Shown one piece after another: positions 60,906-64,000 of a stretch of 64,000 bases of DNA. Within the stretch, counting starts at the first letter, position 1. Each line of letters opens with the position of its first letter. The stretch covers positions 1 through 64,000 of the forward strand of contig CAYNPO010000007.1 of assembly GCA_964399165.1 (NCBI GenBank), written 5' to 3'. A program made the translations under genes and the position numbers. The stretch comes from UBA6144 sp964399165 (GTDB lineage Bacteria > Bdellovibrionota > Bacteriovoracia > Bacteriovoracales > Bacteriovoracaceae). The notes beneath the pieces are model-generated. The model did no database searches. It was given only the letters and a program-made list of their open reading frames with translations, and had not been told where the DNA came from.

Positions 60906-61018
60906 TTGACCACAGAACCGCGCGAGGGCGGGTTCAGCCCCTGCCAGGGTTTTGCCAAGATCTTGTGAACCCCTTCCCCTCCACGCGCTCCTGCCCCAAG
61001 CTTGGCGTGGGGGGACGC

Positions 61019-61276
61019 ATGGAAACGGTTTTCCACACTGCCGACGGTTTTTTCTCGGCCCTGACCGGGGCCTTGCGGACCTCCCGCCATTCCATCACCT
61101 GCGAATCCTACATTTTCGAGAAGGATGCCCTCGGGCGGCGCATGCTGCGCGAACTGATCCGGGCCGCCGCCAGGGGAGTGAGCGTTCGCCTGGTGGGAGA
61201 AAGTGATATCATCGCCCGGCACGGGCGCGCGCTCGCCACGCTCCCCTTCTGGCGCATGGTCAGCTACTGGATCTGA
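61019..61276 (+). pseudogene. Truncated phospholipase D/cardiolipin synthase fragment
   Basis: An 85-residue frame whose first 50 residues match the start of a PLD-type domain (FFSALTGALRTSRHSITCESYIF, then LIRAAARGVSVRL). The catalytic HxKxxxxD motif never appears; after VGESD the frame reads unrelated residues and stops. A full enzyme would have about 400-500 residues. This looks like the remnant of a cardiolipin-synthase-like gene after an internal deletion that fused or removed the rest. No ribosome site of note. Confidence 0.6.
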
Positions 61277-61286
61277 GGACGGACCC

Positions 61287-62252
61287 ATGAAGGATTTCCC
61301 CGAGTACCAAATGGTGAGGCGGCTCGCCGGCATGGACCACCCGCTCATGCGGGTGCACGAGCTGGCGCAGGTGGAAGTGGAGGGCGACCGCTATCCCGTG
61401 GTCGGCGTCACCATCGGCTCCGAAGATCCCCAGGCACCGACCCTGGGCATCTTCGGCGGCGTGCACGGCCTGGAGAAGGTCGGCACCCACGTGGTCCTCG
61501 CCTTCCTCAAGAGCATCCTCAAACAATTGGAGTGGGACAAGGACCTGGGCCGGGTGATGGAAAACTCTCGCATCATCTCCATCCCATTGGTAAACCCCGG
61601 CGGCATGTCCCGCAACACCCGCTGCAACCCCAACGGCGTGGATCTCATGCGCAATGGCCCCACTGAGTGCGTGTACGAGGCCAAGCCCACGCCGCTGGTC
61701 TCCGGCCACCGAATCAGTCCGCGCCTCCCTTGGTACCGCGGCCCCGCAGGCGCGCCCATGGAGACCGAGGCCCAGGCCCTGGTGGATTTCGTGCGCGAGC
61801 ACACCTTCCAATCCCGCACGGCTCTGACCATCGACGTGCACTCCGGCTTTGGCATGAAGGACCGGTTGTGGTTTCCCTACTCCAAGACCGCCACGCCCTT
61901 TCCCGGACACGGACAAGTGCAAAAGCTCAAGGACCTGCTGGACGCCACCCTCCCCCACCACGTCTACGTGGTGGAACCACAGCACGCCTCCTACTTCATC
62001 CAGGGTGACCTGTGGGACCACCTCTACGACCTCCACCAAGAAGGTCCCGCCCAAGAAGGTCGCACCTACATTCCGTGGTGCTTGGAGATGGGGTCCTGGA
62101 CATGGGTGAAGAAGAACCCCCGCCAGATCTTCAGCCTGGACGGTCTCTTCAACACCTACAAACCCCACCGCTACGGGCGGGTCATGCGCCGGCACATGCT
62201 GATGCTGGAGTTCCTGCATCGGGCGGTGCGGAATCCGGAGGCATGGGCCTAA
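61287..62252 (+). CDS. M14 family zinc carboxypeptidase-like protein
   Basis: A 321-residue protein without a signal peptide. Zinc ligands H60 and E63 (GGVHGLEKVG) and H185 (DVHSGFG) are in the M14 arrangement, with the substrate-binding stretch NPNGVDLMRN (114-123). The catalytic Glu of the C-terminal part is probably E271 or nearby (CLEMGS). It may be a cytoplasmic peptidoglycan-peptide or general carboxypeptidase, or a deacylase relative. GGACG precedes ATG 61287; the longer frame overlaps the PLD remnant. Confidence 0.85.
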   Translation: MKDFPEYQMVRRLAGMDHPLMRVHELAQVEVEGDRYPVVGVTIGSEDPQAPTLGIFGGVHGLEKVGTHVVLAFLKSILKQLEWDKDLGRVMENSRIISIPLVNPGGMSRNTRCNPNGVDLMRNGPTECVYEAKPTPLVSGHRISPRLPWYRGPAGAPMETEAQALVDFVREHTFQSRTALTIDVHSGFGMKDRLWFPYSKTATPFPGHGQVQKLKDLLDATLPHHVYVVEPQHASYFIQGDLWDHLYDLHQEGPAQEGRTYIPWCLEMGSWTWVKKNPRQIFSLDGLFNTYKPHRYGRVMRRHMLMLEFLHRAVRNPEAWA

Positions 62253-62342
62253 GCTCACCACTCCCCCCACACGGCCTAGACACGGCTTCGACCGGCCAGA
62301 CACCCCTCCCGACAAAGCTTACGCTGCCGGGAGGGAGAAAAC

Positions 62343-63800
62343 ATGCATCCATCCTGGCGCGCGGAGAAAGACAGCATGGGGGAAATCATGGTGCCCGCCA
62401 ACCGGCTGTGGGGGGCGCAAACCCAGCGCTCCCTGGAGAATTTCAACATCTCCCACGAAAGGATGCCGGTGGAAGTGGTGTCCGCCCTGCTGCTGCTCAA
62501 GAAAGCGGCTGCTTTGGTGAATGGGCGGGCCGGCCGCCTGCCCCGCGATATCTCAACCGCCGTGGTTGCGGCCGCGGACGAGGCGATGACCGGGCGACAC
62601 AACGTCGAGTTTCCCTTGGGGGTTTGGCAAACCGGCAGCGGTACCCAGACGCACATGAATGTGAACGAGGTGCTGGCCAACCGAGCCAGCGAAATCCTCG
62701 GTGGGGGCCGGGGTTCCCGACGACTGGTGCACCCCAACGACCACGTGAACCTCGGGCAAAGTTCCAATGACGTGTTCCCCAGCGCACTCAACATCGCCGC
62801 CGTGCTTATGCTGGAAGACACCGTCATCCCAGCGCTGGAGGCCCTTGAGGGCGCCCTGGCCGCCAAGGCCCGCCACTTCATGCGTCACTTCAAAATCGGA
62901 CGCACCCACCTCATGGACGCGACACCCATGACCCTGGGGCAGGAGTTCTCGGGCTACGCCGCCCAACTTGAACTGGCGTTGGGGAACCTGCGGCTCGTGC
63001 TGCCCGGACTCCACGAGCTGGCCTTGGGCGGAACCGCCGTGGGCACGGGTCTGAATGCCCCTGAGGGTTTCGCCGCAGCTTGCTTGGAGGAGCTGCAGCG
63101 CCTGACCGGGCGCAAGTTCCGGGAGTCTCCCAACAAGTTCCGTTCCCTGGCCTCACAAGACGAGTTGGTCTTCGCCCATGGTGCCCTGAAGTCCACGGCG
63201 GCTGCGCTCTTCAAAATCGCCAATGACCTGCGCCTGTTGGGCTCGGGACCCAGGGCGGGTTTGTCCGAGATCATCTTGCCTTCCAACGAACCGGGCTCCT
63301 CCATCATGCCCGGCAAGGTGAACCCCACTCAATGCGAAGCCATGGCCATGGCGTGCGCGCAGGTGTTCGGTAACGATGTGACTATAAACATTGCGGGAGC
63401 ATCGGGAGCGCTGGAACTCAACGCCTACCGGCCCCTGCTGGCCCATGCCTTCATGCAGTCTTCGCGTTTGCTGTCAGACGCCAGCCGCTGTTTTCGCATC
63501 CACTGCGTGGATGGCATCCGCCCCAACGAAGCGCGCCTGCGGGAGAATCTGGATAAGTCGCTCATGCTGGTGACGGCCTTGGCCCCGCGGCTCGGATATG
63601 ACAAGGCCGCCCTGATCGCTAAAACCGCCCATGACACCGGCACGAGCCTCCGTGAAGCGGCCCTGGCCCTAGGACTGGCCAACGCGGAGGACTTGGATGA
63701 GTGGCTGCGCCCGGAGGAGATGGTTCCTAGCCTAGAAGCCCGTGAGGAACCAAAAACCCAGGTTAAAGCCCACGTGCACCAGGATCGCGCCCCCCAGTGA
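62343..63800 (+). CDS. fumC: Class II fumarate hydratase
   Basis: A 485-residue enzyme converting fumarate to malate in the TCA cycle. The three superfamily regions are intact: GSGTQTHMNVNEV (98-110), GRTHLMDATP with H189, and GSSIMPGKVNPTQ (318-330) with the mobile-loop serine. A GGGAGGGAG site precedes the ATG. The last ~23 residues (after EEMVP) go beyond the usual FumC end and overlap the convergent CPBP gene by 69 bases, so the natural stop may have been lost by extension. Confidence 0.96.
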   Translation: MHPSWRAEKDSMGEIMVPANRLWGAQTQRSLENFNISHERMPVEVVSALLLLKKAAALVNGRAGRLPRDISTAVVAAADEAMTGRHNVEFPLGVWQTGSGTQTHMNVNEVLANRASEILGGGRGSRRLVHPNDHVNLGQSSNDVFPSALNIAAVLMLEDTVIPALEALEGALAAKARHFMRHFKIGRTHLMDATPMTLGQEFSGYAAQLELALGNLRLVLPGLHELALGGTAVGTGLNAPEGFAAACLEELQRLTGRKFRESPNKFRSLASQDELVFAHGALKSTAAALFKIANDLRLLGSGPRAGLSEIILPSNEPGSSIMPGKVNPTQCEAMAMACAQVFGNDVTINIAGASGALELNAYRPLLAHAFMQSSRLLSDASRCFRIHCVDGIRPNEARLRENLDKSLMLVTALAPRLGYDKAALIAKTAHDTGTSLREAALALGLANAEDLDEWLRPEEMVPSLEAREEPKTQVKAHVHQDRAPQ

Positions 63801-64000
63801 GCCCCGGCGCCACACCACCATGCCGCAAGCGAGTCCCAGTCCGAGAGTATACAGCGCCTGGTAGAAAAGGAATCCATGCCACTCTTGGGGCACCCACCAG
63901 CCCGGATGCCAGTGCGCATAGGAGAAGAGCAGGCTGGTGAGCACCAGCGCTCCCGCGTCCCCCGCCCACCTGCGCGCCGGCTGCCACAGGAAGAAGCGGA
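63732..64000 (-). CDS. CPBP family intramembrane protease, 3' part
   Basis: The frame is open to the right edge, giving the last 88 residues of a CPBP (Abi/CAAX-like) glutamic intramembrane protease. FSYAH and HVGFN are the second and third catalytic motifs of the family; the first, EExxxR, would lie beyond the window. Hydrophobic segments flank both. Partial at its 5' end. Confidence 0.85.
   Translation of the reverse strand, partial: RFFLWQPARRWAGDAGALVLTSLLFSYAHWHPGWWVPQEWHGFLFYQALYTLGLGLACGMVVWRRGSLGGAILVHVGFNLGFWFLTGF

Noticed and set aside
1..64000. CRISPR arrays, insertion sequences or prophage
   Set aside because: No evenly spaced direct repeats, transposase, integrase or phage structural genes were seen; the repeated genes are diverged paralogues, not mobile copies.

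Overview
The window is GC-rich bacterial chromosome, densely packed, with many 4-base start/stop overlaps and most genes in short co-directional runs. Two TIGR02147-type regulators, a FliL-like protein, a sigma-54 activator and an unusually large number of small secreted or lipid-anchored proteins of unknown function suggest a member of the Bdellovibrionota or a related delta-type lineage. This is inference; no rRNA or marker gene here settles it. Four tRNA genes (Leu-CAA, Asp-GTC, Pro-GGG, Arg-CCG), all with encoded CCA, are present. I saw no insertion sequence, prophage or CRISPR array.

Layout. 1-6.3 kb (minus strand): an overlapping housekeeping operon accA-yicC-gmk-rel (fatty-acid synthesis, RNA turnover, GMP kinase, ppGpp), followed by a beta-barrel-like protein and a lipoprotein. 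6.3-12.4 kb: SmpA/BamE-like lipoprotein, FliL-like protein, sigma-54 activator, the GTPase EngB, a secreted HExxH protein and a TIGR02147 regulator. 12.4-15.2 kb: acyltransferase, atypical extended SDR and cysteine synthase. 15.2-18.4 kb: secreted proteins and a LysR regulator. 18.5-28 kb: tRNA-Leu, AbgT-type transporter, DUF389 protein, secreted proteins, two members of an M48-like secreted protease family and a proline iminopeptidase. 28-36 kb: a glycan block (TIGR02147 regulator plus GT2, an NdvB-like GH17-GT2 fusion, a GT39-like membrane protein) and a radical SAM protein. 36-46 kb: third M48-like protease, TerC, ExoD-like protein, SDR, tRNA-Asp, a large secreted protein, DUF748 and two YihY/BrkB paralogues, tRNA-Pro and a receiver-only response regulator. 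46-52.6 kb: lytic transglycosylase, tRNA-Arg, two DUF3015 proteins, a DUF4105 protein and a lipoprotein hydrolase.

The most striking locus is 52.6-56.5 kb. A TATAAT box is followed at once by an RNA that matches the yybP-ykoY manganese riboswitch in primary sequence and fold. It leads an operon of an ABC-exporter transmembrane domain with no ATPase domain, an HlyD-type adaptor, a TolC-type outer-membrane factor and a lipoprotein. As far as I know, this riboswitch class usually controls single-component transporters such as TerC, MntP, P-type ATPases and UPF0016. An envelope-spanning export assembly under its control would therefore be unusual and may be undescribed.

56.5-64 kb holds three tandem secreted Cys-containing paralogues, a gene-free stretch with strong RNA-like structure, an M20 peptidase - OlsB-like - PlsC run that may make ornithine-type lipids, a truncated phospholipase-D fragment, an M14 carboxypeptidase, fumarase C and the 3' part of a CPBP intramembrane protease.
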